From NCBI RefSeq assembly GCF_005221305.1, contig NZ_CP039887.1:2046001-2110000 (forward strand): DNA of 64,000 nucleotides. Reading direction: 5' to 3'. The position numbers and the translations under genes were made by a program. Below, one piece after another: positions 63,635-64,000 of this stretch. Under the pieces are notes generated by a model. The model was not told the DNA's origin and did not search any database. It saw only the letters and a list, made by a program, of their open reading frames with translations. The DNA comes from Neisseria subflava (lineage in GTDB: Bacteria > Pseudomonadota > Gammaproteobacteria > Burkholderiales > Neisseriaceae). The first letter of the stretch is position 1, and each line of letters begins with the position of its first letter.

Positions 63635-64000
63635 ATGAACAAATTACTGATTGCCGTAATGATGATGGCTGGTTTGACAGCTTGTTCCCAAGAGGCTAAA
63701 CAGGAGACTCAAGAGGCTGCTCAAGCCGTTGCATCTGAAGTGAAAAACGAAGCCGCTTCTGCTGCCGATGCGACTGCATCTGCCGCTCAAGAGGCCGCCG
63801 ATAAGGTTGAAGCTGCCGCCAGCAAAGCAGAGGAAGCCGCGAAACCTGAAGAAGCTGCCAAGCCTGAAGAGAAAACCGAAGCGCCTGCCGCTGACGCCAA
63901 ACCTGCAGAATCCGCCAAAGTGGACGGCAAAGCTGTTTTTGAAGCGAACTGTAAAGCATGCCACAGCGGCTTGATTCCCGGTGCTCCTGCCGTAGGCAAA
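63635..64000 (+). CDS. Lipoprotein c-type cytochrome, partial (runs off the window)
   Basis: 122 codons are present and the frame is open at the edge. A lipoprotein signal (lipobox LTAC, Cys 17) is followed by a long linker of Ala, Glu and Lys (about 20-95; coiled or extended) and then VFEANCKACHSGLIPG, a CxxCH heme-binding motif typical of cytochrome c5/class I domains. AAGGAAAGACAGAAC precedes the ATG. It would be a tethered electron carrier in the periplasm, possibly serving a terminal oxidase or nitrite reductase (inference). Confidence 0.85.
   Translation, partial: MNKLLIAVMMMAGLTACSQEAKQETQEAAQAVASEVKNEAASAADATASAAQEAADKVEAAASKAEEAAKPEEAAKPEEKTEAPAADAKPAESAKVDGKAVFEANCKACHSGLIPGAPAVGK

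Overview
The window is chromosomal DNA from a commensal member of the genus Neisseria. The evidence is several dozen copies of the 12-base DNA uptake sequence (DUS) AGGCCGTCTGAA, many in inverted pairs that act as terminators, together with neisserial genes such as fetA-E, lpxL1, Slam, katA and a birA-coaX fusion. AGGCCGTCTGAA is the AG-DUS dialect of commensals (N. subflava, N. flavescens and N. mucosa types); the ATGCCGTCTGAA dialect of N. meningitidis and N. gonorrhoeae is rare here. The species cannot be fixed from this sequence alone. I see no prophage, insertion sequence, CRISPR array or rRNA operon.

Layout. 0-9 kb: a TonB-dependent siderophore receptor, aroG, a tannase-like lipoprotein esterase, a Slam-type outer membrane translocator, a small periplasmic protein and a YgjP-like peptidase. 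8.5-15 kb: lipid and LPS genes (plsC/nlaB, gmhB, a family 4 glycosyltransferase), a tryptophan permease, an AI-2E family protein and folD. 15.2-18.8 kb: tRNA-Pro, tRNA-Arg and tRNA-His, then hldC, birA-coaX and a membrane-anchored protein. 19-26 kb: a DUF4189 protein, tldD, a cysteine/cystine-type ABC transporter, prmC and a PolB-like exonuclease. 26.7-31 kb: a candidate small RNA, lpxL1, ruvC, a nitrilase-family amidase, a truncated porin, csbD and a DUF1328 gene. 31-39 kb: avtA and the ferric-enterobactin locus fetA-B-C-D-(FmdE-like)-E. 39.5-43 kb: groES and groEL split by a GST and a GFA gene that carry foreign uptake-sequence dialects. 43-47 kb: katA between two tiny ORFs and two near-identical inverted repeats, then accC, a Pmp3-like gene and accB. 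47-58.9 kb: queA, gyrB, prmA, dapB, bamE, fur, aat, dapD, a glycosyltransferase pseudogene and rmuC. 59-64 kb: a cluster of tiny ORFs, including two paralogous 35-residue peptides, then mnmE, a reductase/LysR pair, a GIY-YIG gene and the start of a lipoprotein cytochrome c.

How the genes connect. Iron is a clear theme: two TonB receptors, the complete Fet importer and the regulator Fur. Envelope building is another: GmhB and HldC for heptose, LpxL1 and PlsC for acyl chains, BamE, Slam and glycosyltransferases. AccB/AccC and BirA link biotin to fatty acid synthesis, and DapB and DapD supply lysine and peptidoglycan precursors.

The most unusual parts are the twin 35-residue secreted-peptide-like ORFs at 59.4-59.7 kb, the foreign-dialect insert between groES and groEL, the structured RNA at 26.7-26.9 kb and the flanked katA cassette.
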